From assembly GCA_028289605.1 (NCBI GenBank), contig JANQON010000006.1, positions 62,001-126,000 on the forward strand: a stretch of DNA of 64,000 bases, in the 5' to 3' direction. This document shows, one piece after another, positions 54,967 through 63,048 of this stretch. The translations under genes were made by a program, and so were the position numbers. The notes under the pieces are model-generated. The model did no database searches. It saw only the letters and a program-made list of their open reading frames with translations, and had not been told where the DNA came from. The stretch is from Hyphococcus sp. (GTDB lineage: Bacteria > Pseudomonadota > Alphaproteobacteria > Caulobacterales > Parvularculaceae). Positions within the stretch are counted from its first letter, which is position 1, and each line of letters starts with the position of its first letter.

Positions 54967-55854
54967 CTAACTCTTCCGTGCAAAAACAAAATCCGCAGCG
55001 CCTTTCAGCGGCGCAGCGGCGTCGCCGAAGCGATCAAGATGCGCTTTGCATGAGTCGACGAGTTCTGCGGCCTTTGCCTTGGCGCCGTCCATACCGAGCA
55101 GCTTAATGAACGTCGCCTTGTCCATCTCCGCGTCCTGCCCGGCGGGCTTGCCGAGGGTTTCCGCATCCTGGGTCGCATCGAGGATGTCGTCGACAATCTG
55201 GAAGGCGAGGCCCAGATCCTCCGCATAGGCTGAAAGGGCCGCGACGTCCGTCTCGGAGCCCTCCCCGACAATGCCGCCGCCGACGGCGCCGAAACGGATC
55301 AGCGCGCCGGTTTTAAGACGCTGCAATTCCTCGATCCCGGCGAGGTCGAAGTCTTTTTGTTCGGCGTAGATGTCGATCATCTGTCCGCCGACCATGCCTT
55401 CCTTGCCGCTGGCCCGGGCCAGTTCCAACGCCAACCGGCAGCGCACGTCGCCGCTCGGATGGGTCGTCTCGTCCGCCAGGACTTCGAACGCCTGGGTCAA
55501 CAGCGCGTCGCCGGCGAGAATCGCCGTCGCGTCGTCGAACTTTTTGTGCACTGAAGGACGGCCGCGGCGCAGATCGGAATCATCCATCGCCGGCAGATCG
55601 TCGTGGATCAGCGAGTAACAGTGGATCATTTCCACCGCGCAGCCGACGCGGATCGAGCGTTCCCGCGGCGCCTCAAACATATCCGCCGCAGCGATCACCA
55701 GGAACGGCCGCAGGCGCTTGCCGCCGTCGAGAGCGCCCCAGCGCATGGCGCCGGCGACCCGGCCCAACGGACCGTTCCCGGCCGGCAGGAACTGATCCAG
55801 CGCCTCTTCGATGAGGCCCGCGGTTTCTTTAATAGTTGATTGGAATTCGGACAT
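54967..55854 (-). CDS. ispA: Farnesyl diphosphate synthase IspA
   Basis: Makes farnesyl diphosphate, the branch point to squalene/hopanoids, carotenoids and quinones. The 295-residue protein has GGKRLRPFLVIAA, the first Asp-rich motif LIHDDLPAMDDSDLRRGRP, and the second, FQIVDDILDATQD, with the two-residue insertion typical of bacterial FPP synthases. It sits among hopanoid genes; CrtE at 2396-3334 is a separate, longer-chain paralogue. Confidence 0.93.
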   Translation of the reverse strand: MSEFQSTIKETAGLIEEALDQFLPAGNGPLGRVAGAMRWGALDGGKRLRPFLVIAAADMFEAPRERSIRVGCAVEMIHCYSLIHDDLPAMDDSDLRRGRPSVHKKFDDATAILAGDALLTQAFEVLADETTHPSGDVRCRLALELARASGKEGMVGGQMIDIYAEQKDFDLAGIEELQRLKTGALIRFGAVGGGIVGEGSETDVAALSAYAEDLGLAFQIVDDILDATQDAETLGKPAGQDAEMDKATFIKLLGMDGAKAKAAELVDSCKAHLDRFGDAAAPLKGAADFVFARKS

Positions 55855-55863
55855 GGTGCTGAT

Positions 55864-55936
55864 CCGCTCATCCCGGCGCAGGCCGGGATCTCCTGCAAAG
55901 TAAAAACCAGATTCCGGCCTGCGCCGGAATGAGCGG
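55864..55936. repeat. Palindromic repeat, family A, copy 3
   Basis: Outer ends CCGCTCATCCCGGCG and CGCCGGAATGAGCGG, with GGCGCAGGCC-type inner palindromes. It lies immediately upstream of ispA, within ten bases of the ATG, so it may affect the ispA leader. Confidence 0.85.
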
Positions 55937-55967
55937 GATTAGTTTGGCCGCAGCAGAAAATCCACCC

Positions 55968-56639
55968 TTACCGGCGCGTTACGAATCCTTCGCCGTCGCA
56001 AGCCTCGCAGGCGCGGGCGATGAGGCCGCGCTTGCCCCGTCCGTCGCAGTCGCCGCAGACGGCGCGGCTCATTTTGCCGGCGCCCATAAACCGCGCGAGC
56101 ATATCCGCGTCGCTTGCGCCGCCGCCTTCGATCCGGGGCGGCGCGACGTTTTTGGCGAACCGGCGGGCCGCTTCCAGTTTGGCGGCTGGAAAAGCGTCCG
56201 TCAGCGATGATGATTCGCCCGTCAGCCCGTGCAGGCAGACAGCGAGATCGCGACGCCATTGCTCAATCAGCAGGTTGAACTGCGTCTCATCGAACGCGCC
56301 CACCACCTGCATGCCGGCCATCAGGAAAAGGTCATTGTTTTCAATTGTTGCGACCGAGATATGAAGGTTTCGGTTTAGCCCCTCAACCGTATCAGCGGTG
56401 ACCGGAAACCCGACGAAACGCGCCAGAAAGCCTAACTCCGCGACCTGTCCCGACCCCGGCGCGGTCTGCATCATCGCAATGACGAAATTCACCCCATGGT
56501 CCTGAACGCCATAAACGCTGAGCGGGCCGTCCTCACCCAGGAGGTCGACGTCCCCGAACCGGGCCGTGAGCGCGGCCACAACTTTTTTCATCGGCCAGGA
56601 CGCCTCGCCCTGGTCGCCGCCGGAAAACAATTTCAGCAT
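55968..56639 (-). CDS. Hypothetical protein with a C-terminal DnaJ-type zinc cluster
   Basis: A 223-residue protein. Residues 1-150 are a soluble alpha/beta domain (a YbjN-like or secretion-chaperone-like fold is possible, from GVNFVIAMMQTAPGSGQVAE and NRNLHISVATIENNDLFLMA). The C-terminus has two CxxCxGxG units, CGDCDGRG (195-202) and CEACDGEG (211-218), which should bind one zinc as in DnaJ. I do not recognise the family. It lies between ispA and ispH in the hopanoid region. Confidence 0.65.
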   Translation of the reverse strand: MLKLFSGGDQGEASWPMKKVVAALTARFGDVDLLGEDGPLSVYGVQDHGVNFVIAMMQTAPGSGQVAELGFLARFVGFPVTADTVEGLNRNLHISVATIENNDLFLMAGMQVVGAFDETQFNLLIEQWRRDLAVCLHGLTGESSSLTDAFPAAKLEAARRFAKNVAPPRIEGGGASDADMLARFMGAGKMSRAVCGDCDGRGKRGLIARACEACDGEGFVTRR

Positions 56640-56888
56640 ATTTTCTACACCACCCCACGCTTAACGCCGTTGCCCCGCGCTGACGCTACACGACCGGGCT
56701 GCGCCCGCCAACATAACCGGGCCGGCGGCGCCCGAAAAAATCGTCGCGCGCCTGTTTTGCATTGCAGCAAATCACGGGCTATATGTCACAAACGAATGTG
56801 ACCAACGATGTGCTTGCGGGGCCCGGCGCCGCATGAAATAACGCGCGCTAAGAGTTTGCGCTGAGAGTTAAAGTAGAGGGGAACGCCC

Positions 56889-57902
56889 ATGACGTCCGGC
56901 CGAAACGAACCAAACGGCGGTCAGATCAAAGTTGTTTTGGCTCAGCCGCGCGGATTTTGCGCCGGCGTGGAACGCGCGATCGATATTGTCGAGCGCGCGC
57001 TCGAGAAATACGGCGCCCCCGTCTATGTTCGTCATGAAATCGTGCACAATAAATACGTGGTCGACACGCTGCGCGAACGCGGCGCCATTTTCGTTGAGGA
57101 AGTGGATGAAATACCGACCGGCGCAGTGACTGTATTTTCCGCCCACGGCGTTGCAAAAAAAGTCGAAGACGGCGCGCTGGTGCGCGAACTCGACGTCATC
57201 GACGCAACCTGCCCTCTCGTCACCAAAGTGCACAAGGAAGGCCGTCGGTACGCTGAGAAAGGCTACGACATCGTCCTCATCGGCCATATCGGCCACCCGG
57301 AAGTGGAAGGCACGCTGGGGCAAATCCCAGGCAAGGTCCATGTCTTGTCCGAAGTGGAGGAAGTGCAGAACCTGGCGGTCGCCGATCCGGAACGCGTCGC
57401 CTTCGTTACCCAGACAACCTTGTCGGTCAACGATACGAAGGACGTTATCGCCGCGCTGAAAGAACGCTTCCCGAGCATCATCGGCCCGGACACGCGCGAC
57501 ATCTGTTACGCCACGCAAAATCGTCAGACCGCTGTCATCGCCATGGCCAAGCAGGTCGATCTGTTGTTGGTCGTCGGCGCGCACAATTCGTCGAATTCCA
57601 ACCGCCTGCGCGAAATCGGCGAAAATTACGGCATTCCGTCTTACCTGATCGAAGACGCGTCCATGTTCGATCCCGCCTGGCTCACCGATTCCGTCAAAAC
57701 CGTCGGCGTCACCGCCGGCGCCTCGGCGCCGGAAAAGCTCGTTCAGGAAACGATCGAGCGCATGAAGAACTATCGCGACGTAAGCGTTGAGACCCTCGAC
57801 GGCGTTGAAGAGAATATTCACTTCAAGCTTCCCCGCGAACTTTCCGATGTTCCGCGATCGGAAGACGCCATGAAAGCCTGGGCCGTCAGCGGCGCCGCAT
57901 AA
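56889..57902 (+). CDS. ispH: 4-hydroxy-3-methylbut-2-enyl diphosphate reductase IspH
   Basis: Last step of the MEP pathway, giving isopentenyl and dimethylallyl diphosphate. The 337-residue iron-sulfur enzyme has the three cluster Cys: C24 in QPRGFCAGVERAI, IDATCPLVTKVHKEG, and RDICYATQNRQ. The family signature VGAHNSSNSNRL is present. The hpnH gene follows 29 bases later, so they are likely co-transcribed. The 249 bases upstream (56640-56888) hold no gene. Confidence 0.95.
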   Translation: MTSGRNEPNGGQIKVVLAQPRGFCAGVERAIDIVERALEKYGAPVYVRHEIVHNKYVVDTLRERGAIFVEEVDEIPTGAVTVFSAHGVAKKVEDGALVRELDVIDATCPLVTKVHKEGRRYAEKGYDIVLIGHIGHPEVEGTLGQIPGKVHVLSEVEEVQNLAVADPERVAFVTQTTLSVNDTKDVIAALKERFPSIIGPDTRDICYATQNRQTAVIAMAKQVDLLLVVGAHNSSNSNRLREIGENYGIPSYLIEDASMFDPAWLTDSVKTVGVTAGASAPEKLVQETIERMKNYRDVSVETLDGVEENIHFKLPRELSDVPRSEDAMKAWAVSGAA

Positions 57903-57931
57903 CCAACAAGAACCGTTCAAGGATTAAAGCC

Positions 57932-59116
57932 ATGTCAGTTTCCCTGCATCAGCAAGCTCGCGTCGGCGCCTATGTGATGAAACAAACGCTGATGGGCCGG
58001 AAGAAGTATCCGCTGGTTCTGTTCCTAGAACCCTTGTTCCGATGCAATCTCGCCTGTCCCGGCTGCGGCAAGATCGATTACCCGGCGCCGATCCTGAACA
58101 AGCGTTTGTCCGTAAAGGAATGCCTGGACGCCGTTGACGAATGCGGGGCGCCGGTCGTGGCCGTCCCGGGCGGCGAGCCGCTGATCCACAAGGAAATCGG
58201 CGAAATCGTCGAAGGCATCGTCAAGCGCAAGAAATTCGTTTCGCTGTGCACCAACGCCCTGTTGCTTGAAAAGAAATTGCATCTGTTCAAGCCGTCGCCC
58301 TTCCTGTTCTTTTCCGTCCACCTCGACGGCCTGGAAGAAGAACACGACAAGGCGGTGGATCAGAAAGGCACGTTCCAGATTGCCGTAAAGGCGATCAAGG
58401 CGGCGCAGGAAGCCGGCTTCCAGGTCAACGTCAACGCAACGATCTTCGACAATATGACGGCGAAACAGGTCGCCGATTATCTTGATTTCGCCACCGATCT
58501 CGGCGTCAATATCTCGATCTCGCCAGGCTACGCCTATGAGCGCGCCGAAGACCAGGACCATTTCCTGTCGCGCAAAAAGACCAAGGAACTCTTCCGCGAC
58601 GTGTTCCGCATCGGCAAGGAGCGCGGACGGGAATGGAACCTGTCGCACTCGTCGCTGTTCCTGAACTTCCTCGCCGGCAATGAACAGTATCACTGCACGC
58701 CCTGGGGCTCGCCGACGCGCAACGTCTTCGGCTGGCAAAAGCCGTGCTACCTCCTGGGCGAAGGCTATGTCTCTTCGTTCAAAGAGCTGATGGAAACCAC
58801 CGAGTGGGATCAGTACGGCACCGGCAAATACGAAAAATGCGCCAACTGCATGGCCCATTGCGGCTATGAGCCGACGGCGGCGATGGATGCTGTGAAGAAT
58901 CCGATGAAGATGTTCCGTATCCCGAACATGTTCAAGATCAAGACTGAAGGACCGATGGCGCCGGAAATCGATCTCTCGAAAGCGCGGCCCGCCGTCGACA
59001 TGCACGAACAGCTCGTCGCCGACGAGATGGACAAGATCCGCCGCGACAAAGAAGAAGCCGCCGAGCGCAAGCAGGCGGCGACGCTGATCGACAAGACCAA
59101 GGAAGCCGCCGCTTAA
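57932..59116 (+). CDS. hpnH: Adenosyl-hopene transferase HpnH (radical SAM)
   Basis: Adds the adenosyl group to diploptene as the first step to the C35 hopanoids. The 394-residue protein has the radical SAM cluster motif FRCNLACPGCGKIDY (C38, C42, C45), AVPGGEPLIHKEIGEIVEG, and a C-terminal Cys region CANCMAHCGYEPTAAMD. The C-terminal 50 residues are a charged tail. It converges on hpnG with a 4-base overlap of the two stops. Confidence 0.94.
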   Translation: MSVSLHQQARVGAYVMKQTLMGRKKYPLVLFLEPLFRCNLACPGCGKIDYPAPILNKRLSVKECLDAVDECGAPVVAVPGGEPLIHKEIGEIVEGIVKRKKFVSLCTNALLLEKKLHLFKPSPFLFFSVHLDGLEEEHDKAVDQKGTFQIAVKAIKAAQEAGFQVNVNATIFDNMTAKQVADYLDFATDLGVNISISPGYAYERAEDQDHFLSRKKTKELFRDVFRIGKERGREWNLSHSSLFLNFLAGNEQYHCTPWGSPTRNVFGWQKPCYLLGEGYVSSFKELMETTEWDQYGTGKYEKCANCMAHCGYEPTAAMDAVKNPMKMFRIPNMFKIKTEGPMAPEIDLSKARPAVDMHEQLVADEMDKIRRDKEEAAERKQAATLIDKTKEAAA

Positions 59117-59901
59117 GGCGCCAACGCCTTTTCAAGCTGCGCAAAAATCGCCGGCAGGTCGCGCCGCAATCGCGCCAGGGCCTTGTTTGAATCCGATCCA
59201 AGCTGCATCAGCGCCGGGAATTGTCCCGGCGCCTTCGCTGCTTCCCACAGCGTTTTGAGAACCCGGGTCGAACCGTCCGGCGCCACTGCGCCAAGCGCCG
59301 CCAGCGGCAACGCCCGGTCCGCCGGATCTGCGATGGCGCGAACTGCAATGAACGGAACGCCAGCCTCCGCCGCCGCTCTTGCGGCGCCGTGACTTTCCAT
59401 GTCGACAGCGACGGCGGCGCTGGAAGCAAACAATTCTGATTTCGCGGCAACGCTGTCGATGATGGCGTCTGAGCCGTAGAGGACGCCTGAGGTCACTCTA
59501 ATCCGCTCATCCCGGCGCCCCGCGCGCGAAGGCGCGCCAACGGAAAAGCCGGGATCTCCATCGGATTTCTCGGTGTGTTGCGCGAGGTCCCGGCTTTTGC
59601 CGGGATGAGCGGAGGTTAACTGAGACAACAACTCCGCATCCGCCTCAAATCGTGAACCCTCTTCCACAACCACCGCCTCACCAATCACCAAATCCCCCGG
59701 CGCCAGCGCAGGATCGAGCCCGCCGGAGACGCCAACGGAAACAACCGCCGCGGCGCCGTTAGCGCACGCCGCCCGCGATAGCTGATAGGCGCGCTGCGCA
59801 TCGGCGCCGGAAATTTCGACACGGATGGATTCGCCGCCAACAGTGTTGCGCACGACGTCGGCTTCGGACTTGAGACCGCAAATGACGGCGATGATTGTCA
59901 A
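59113..59901 (-). CDS. hpnG: HpnG, hopanoid nucleoside phosphorylase, with a repeat-encoded insertion
   Basis: Removes adenine from adenosylhopane. The 262-residue protein has the phosphorylase fold: VSVGVSGGLDPALAPGDLVI, then VAVDMESHGAARAAAEAGVP for nucleoside binding, and AVRAIADPADRALP. Residues about 97-134 (AHPGKSRDLAQHTEKSDGDP and on) are encoded by a family A repeat read in frame; without it the protein would be about 224 residues, closer to normal. Start overlaps the hpnE stop (ATGA). Confidence 0.88.
   Translation of the reverse strand: MTIIAVICGLKSEADVVRNTVGGESIRVEISGADAQRAYQLSRAACANGAAAVVSVGVSGGLDPALAPGDLVIGEAVVVEEGSRFEADAELLSQLTSAHPGKSRDLAQHTEKSDGDPGFSVGAPSRAGRRDERIRVTSGVLYGSDAIIDSVAAKSELFASSAAVAVDMESHGAARAAAEAGVPFIAVRAIADPADRALPLAALGAVAPDGSTRVLKTLWEAAKAPGQFPALMQLGSDSNKALARLRRDLPAIFAQLEKALAP
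59503..59612. repeat. Palindromic repeat, family A, copy 4, inside hpnG
   Basis: Outer ends CCGCTCATCCCGGC and GCCGGGATGAGCGG, with an inner AAAAGCCGGGATCT/GGTCCCGGCTTTT pairing. At 110 bases it is the longest family A copy, with an extra GCGCGCGAAGGCGCGC palindrome in the left half. It is read in frame without a stop within hpnG. Confidence 0.9.
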
Positions 59902-61172
59902 TTTGCGGACGCCTTCAACGCCAACGCCGCCGCCCGGTCTCCCGACCGGATCGACCCCTCGATCGTCGCCGGCACCCCGGTGTTCGTGTGGTCGCCCGCG
60001 AGAAACAGGTTCCGATAGGCCGTTTCCGGCTTCAACCGTTTGCGGATCGCCGCCGGGGACTGATCCGGCGTTGCGCGTTTTTCCCGGATGACACGCACCC
60101 GCTCATATTCCGGTTCGTCAAGGTCGAGGGCGATGCGGGTCTCTTTCCAAATCTGCGCGACCACTTCCTCGTTCGGCGTGTCGTCTGCCCCGAGCGCGTC
60201 GGCGGCCGACGTCGTAACCGAGGCTACATCGTCGCGGGTGAACACCCACTGGCCGAGACTGCCGATAAGGGCGATGAATGCGCTGTCGGACGAGCGGCGA
60301 TTGCGATAGCGCTCAGAGAGACGAAAGTGGACATTGAGGATAGACGCATCGTCCGCTGGCGGATCGAATGCCGGCATCAATTGTTTCAGCCTCGTCGGCG
60401 GAACGGCCAGGATTACGTGATCATCTTCTTCCAGGACGATGCTCTCATCGGCGAAATTGAGCCGCGCCGCAGCGCCGCCTTCGATCCACACTTCGCGCAC
60501 CCGTGCATTAAAACGAACGACCCCGCCGCGTTGCTCCAAAAACGCGAGGGCGGGATCGATAAAGGCGGGGCCAAGCCCGGCGCGGGCGACCAGCGGGGTC
60601 GACGCGGCGCCGCCGAGCAGAAACGTCTCGCGAATGACGCTCCACAAGAGTTTGGCGGAACCGCGCGCCGGCGTCGTGTTCAGGACCGCAAGCGTCAAAG
60701 GCTCCCAGAAGTTTTCAAATAACGGCGAGCTTTTGTCGACAATGTCCGCCACGGTTTTATCGGAGCCCGCGAGCGCGATGCCGGCCGCCTTCACATAGTC
60801 CAAAAGCCCAGTATTGGGCACGCGGGTCTCCTCATTGAAGACCCAGGACGGAAACCATCCGTCATTGATGCGGACCGCCCAGCGCTCTTTGGTCCGTACA
60901 TCAATGAACGGATAGACGGCGCCATCGGGCCAGATGAGGGGCTTTGGCGAGGCGATCCGGTCAAGATAGGACAACGCCGACTTGTTGCCCGACATGATCA
61001 GGTGATTGCCGTTGTCGATATCGCGCTCAAGATGCTTGTCGAAAAAGGTCCGGCAGCGCCCGCCGGCCTGCCCGGCGCTTTCATAAAGCGTCACCGGAAC
61101 GCCCGCCTCGGTCAGGCGGACGGCGGCGGCGAGACCGGATAGGCCGGCGCCGATGATGTGTACGCGCCCCAT
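59898..61172 (-). CDS. hpnE: Squalene-forming FAD oxidoreductase HpnE
   Basis: Reduces hydroxysqualene to squalene in the HpnCDE route. The 424-residue flavoprotein begins VHIIGAGLSGLAAAVRLTEA and has FFDKHLERDIDNGNHLIMSG, a stretch typical of HpnE, and the C-terminal FAD region LFLAGDHTNTGVPATIEGSI. It overlaps the hpnG start by 4 bases and follows hpnD after 5 bases. Confidence 0.94.
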   Translation of the reverse strand: MGRVHIIGAGLSGLAAAVRLTEAGVPVTLYESAGQAGGRCRTFFDKHLERDIDNGNHLIMSGNKSALSYLDRIASPKPLIWPDGAVYPFIDVRTKERWAVRINDGWFPSWVFNEETRVPNTGLLDYVKAAGIALAGSDKTVADIVDKSSPLFENFWEPLTLAVLNTTPARGSAKLLWSVIRETFLLGGAASTPLVARAGLGPAFIDPALAFLEQRGGVVRFNARVREVWIEGGAAARLNFADESIVLEEDDHVILAVPPTRLKQLMPAFDPPADDASILNVHFRLSERYRNRRSSDSAFIALIGSLGQWVFTRDDVASVTTSAADALGADDTPNEEVVAQIWKETRIALDLDEPEYERVRVIREKRATPDQSPAAIRKRLKPETAYRNLFLAGDHTNTGVPATIEGSIRSGDRAAALALKASAN

Positions 61173-61177
61173 TCCCG

Positions 61178-62050
61178 TTATGCTGCGATCTTCGGGGCGA
61201 CAAACCAGCGCGCCGCGATGGCGAGCTTTTCCGCCTTTGAAATCGTCACCCGCTCCTGGCCGTTGGCCCAGCCCCGCGCCGTCATCTTGTCGAGATAGCG
61301 CTCATAGACGCCCATCATCAACAGCGCTGGCCGCAACACCCGCCAATCCAGATGGCGGAGCGCGGCGCGCGTGCGGGCGAATTTTTCCCGCGCCAGTTCG
61401 GCCAGCTCCGCACGCACCGCCGGCAGTGCCGGGTCGGACGAAATTTTGTCCGGCGTCTTGGAGCAGCCGTGTTTCTCCAAAAGTTCGTAGGGCAGATAGA
61501 GCCGCCCTTCCTCAGCGTCCTGTTCAACGTCGCGCAGGATGTTGGTGATCTGCAGCGCATCGCCAAGGCACAGCGCAAAGTCGTCCGCAACAGCCATTTG
61601 CGGCGCGCCGAACACCGGCATCGACAACATGCCGACGGCGCCTGCAGCGCGCCTTGTATAGGCGAGAAGACCGTCCATGGTCGGGGCGACGATCGGCCCC
61701 GCCGCATCCATTTCCATGCCTTCGATGACGAGGATGCATTCGTCCCGCGATACGCCGAAAGCGCGCACGGCCTCTTTCAGCGCGACGCCCGTCGGTGTTT
61801 GCGGCGCGCCGGCGTAGACCCGCTCGACCTCGCGGCGCCATTCGGCGAGGCCGCGCATTTTCTCGTCCGGGGTTCCGCCTTCGTCGGCGATGTCGTCGAC
61901 CTCGCGGCAGAACGCATAGATCGCATACATCGCGTCGCGCCGTTCCCGCGAGAGAATGCGCATGCCTGCGCCGAAGGATGTCTTGGAGCGCTTGACGGTT
62001 TCGGCCGCATGTCGGCGCGCGGCGTCGAGAGACAGCTCGCCCGCGCTCAC
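61178..62050 (-). CDS. hpnD: Presqualene diphosphate synthase HpnD
   Basis: Joins two farnesyl diphosphates to presqualene diphosphate. The 290-residue protein has SFGAGMRILSRERRDAMYAI, the first Asp-rich motif YAFCREVDDIADEGG, and the second, QITNILRDVEQDAEEGRLYL. It follows hpnC with a 4-base overlap and precedes hpnE, so the three are one operon. Confidence 0.94.
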   Translation of the reverse strand: MSAGELSLDAARRHAAETVKRSKTSFGAGMRILSRERRDAMYAIYAFCREVDDIADEGGTPDEKMRGLAEWRREVERVYAGAPQTPTGVALKEAVRAFGVSRDECILVIEGMEMDAAGPIVAPTMDGLLAYTRRAAGAVGMLSMPVFGAPQMAVADDFALCLGDALQITNILRDVEQDAEEGRLYLPYELLEKHGCSKTPDKISSDPALPAVRAELAELAREKFARTRAALRHLDWRVLRPALLMMGVYERYLDKMTARGWANGQERVTISKAEKLAIAARWFVAPKIAA

Positions 62051-62934
62051 GCCGCGCCCTTGCCTGCCTGCAAGAAGCCCGCTACAGCGCCGCGAACGCC
62101 CGCCGATGCGAAATCGAGTTTGGAAAGCGCGACCCGGGACGCCAACGGGTCGCCGCGGCGCAAGAGTGCAATCAATCGAGCCGCAAGGCGTATGATCACC
62201 GCCGATTCCATCGCAAGACTTTTCGACTTCAGCGCCGCCGGCAATTTATGCGCGTCGATCATCAACGCGTCGCAACCGTCGAGCATCCGGTGCTTGACCG
62301 CATCCAGCGCCGCGCTCGACGCCGGTCGGTCTAGATCTTCGACGGCGCCGCCTTTTTCTTGCAACCATGGTTCGATCACATAGACCCGATCGAGGTCGCG
62401 ACGATCGTCGCCGCAATCCTGCAGATGGTTGACGATCTGAAGCACCGTGCACAAGGCGTCGGAATAGCGGTAGCCGGCCTTGTCCTCGCCATGGAGGTCG
62501 AGGAGATAGCGACCCACCGGATTGGCCGATAGCTCGCAATAGCCGAGCAGCTCTTCCCAAGACGCGTAGCGGGTTTTCTCCGCATCAAGCACGAAAGCCG
62601 CGACCAGGTCGGAGCCGTGCTTCGTGGTCACGCCAACCTCGGCGAGGCTCTCGCGCAAGGCGACCGCTTTTTCGTAGCCCGGACCTTCCGGCGCATCGCC
62701 CTGAAGAACGGCGTCGAACGCGCGCAAGCGGCGGATCTTCTCTTCAGGGGCGAGGTCCGCATTGTCGGCGACATCGTCGATCGCCCGCGCAAAGTCGTAA
62801 TACTTCGCTACATGGGGCCGAAGGCGCTTGGGCAACAAAAACGAGCCGACGGGAAAGTTCTCGTCATTGGCGCCCTTGCCGGACGGGGTCTCGGCGCTGG
62901 CGGCGGGCTCTGCAATATCGGCGGTCGTGGTCAT
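62047..62934 (-). CDS. hpnC: Hydroxysqualene synthase HpnC
   Basis: Converts presqualene diphosphate to hydroxysqualene. The 295-residue protein has ENFPVGSFLLPKRLRPHVAK, the first Asp-rich motif YDFARAIDDVADNAD, and QIVNHLQDCGDDRRDLDRVY for the second. I start it at the ATG at 62934, with AGGTG upstream; a longer frame to 63108 would overlap the divergent hpnB. First gene of the hpnC-hpnD-hpnE-hpnG operon. Confidence 0.93.
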   Translation of the reverse strand: MTTTADIAEPAASAETPSGKGANDENFPVGSFLLPKRLRPHVAKYYDFARAIDDVADNADLAPEEKIRRLRAFDAVLQGDAPEGPGYEKAVALRESLAEVGVTTKHGSDLVAAFVLDAEKTRYASWEELLGYCELSANPVGRYLLDLHGEDKAGYRYSDALCTVLQIVNHLQDCGDDRRDLDRVYVIEPWLQEKGGAVEDLDRPASSAALDAVKHRMLDGCDALMIDAHKLPAALKSKSLAMESAVIIRLAARLIALLRRGDPLASRVALSKLDFASAGVRGAVAGFLQAGKGAA

Positions 62935-63048
62935 CTCGCGGCGCACCTTAGCGATTTCCGGCGCCAATCCAAGCGGTCGATAGGCCGCGTTGTTTTCCTC
63001 AGTTTTCGCCTTCCCCGCCGACGCCGCGAAAGGATAGATAGGGCGGCC

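Noticed and set aside
56868-57920. A 350-residue open frame on the - strand opposite ispH
   Set aside because: It covers exactly the ispH gene, whose three cluster Cys and family signatures are intact. The antisense frame has no fold I recognise.
58025-59005. A 326-residue open frame on the - strand opposite hpnH
   Set aside because: HpnH is certain from its radical SAM motif; the antisense frame is a by-product of codon bias.
61352-62383. A 343-residue open frame on the + strand across hpnD and hpnC
   Set aside because: It spans the antisense of two real genes and their junction, with no domain.
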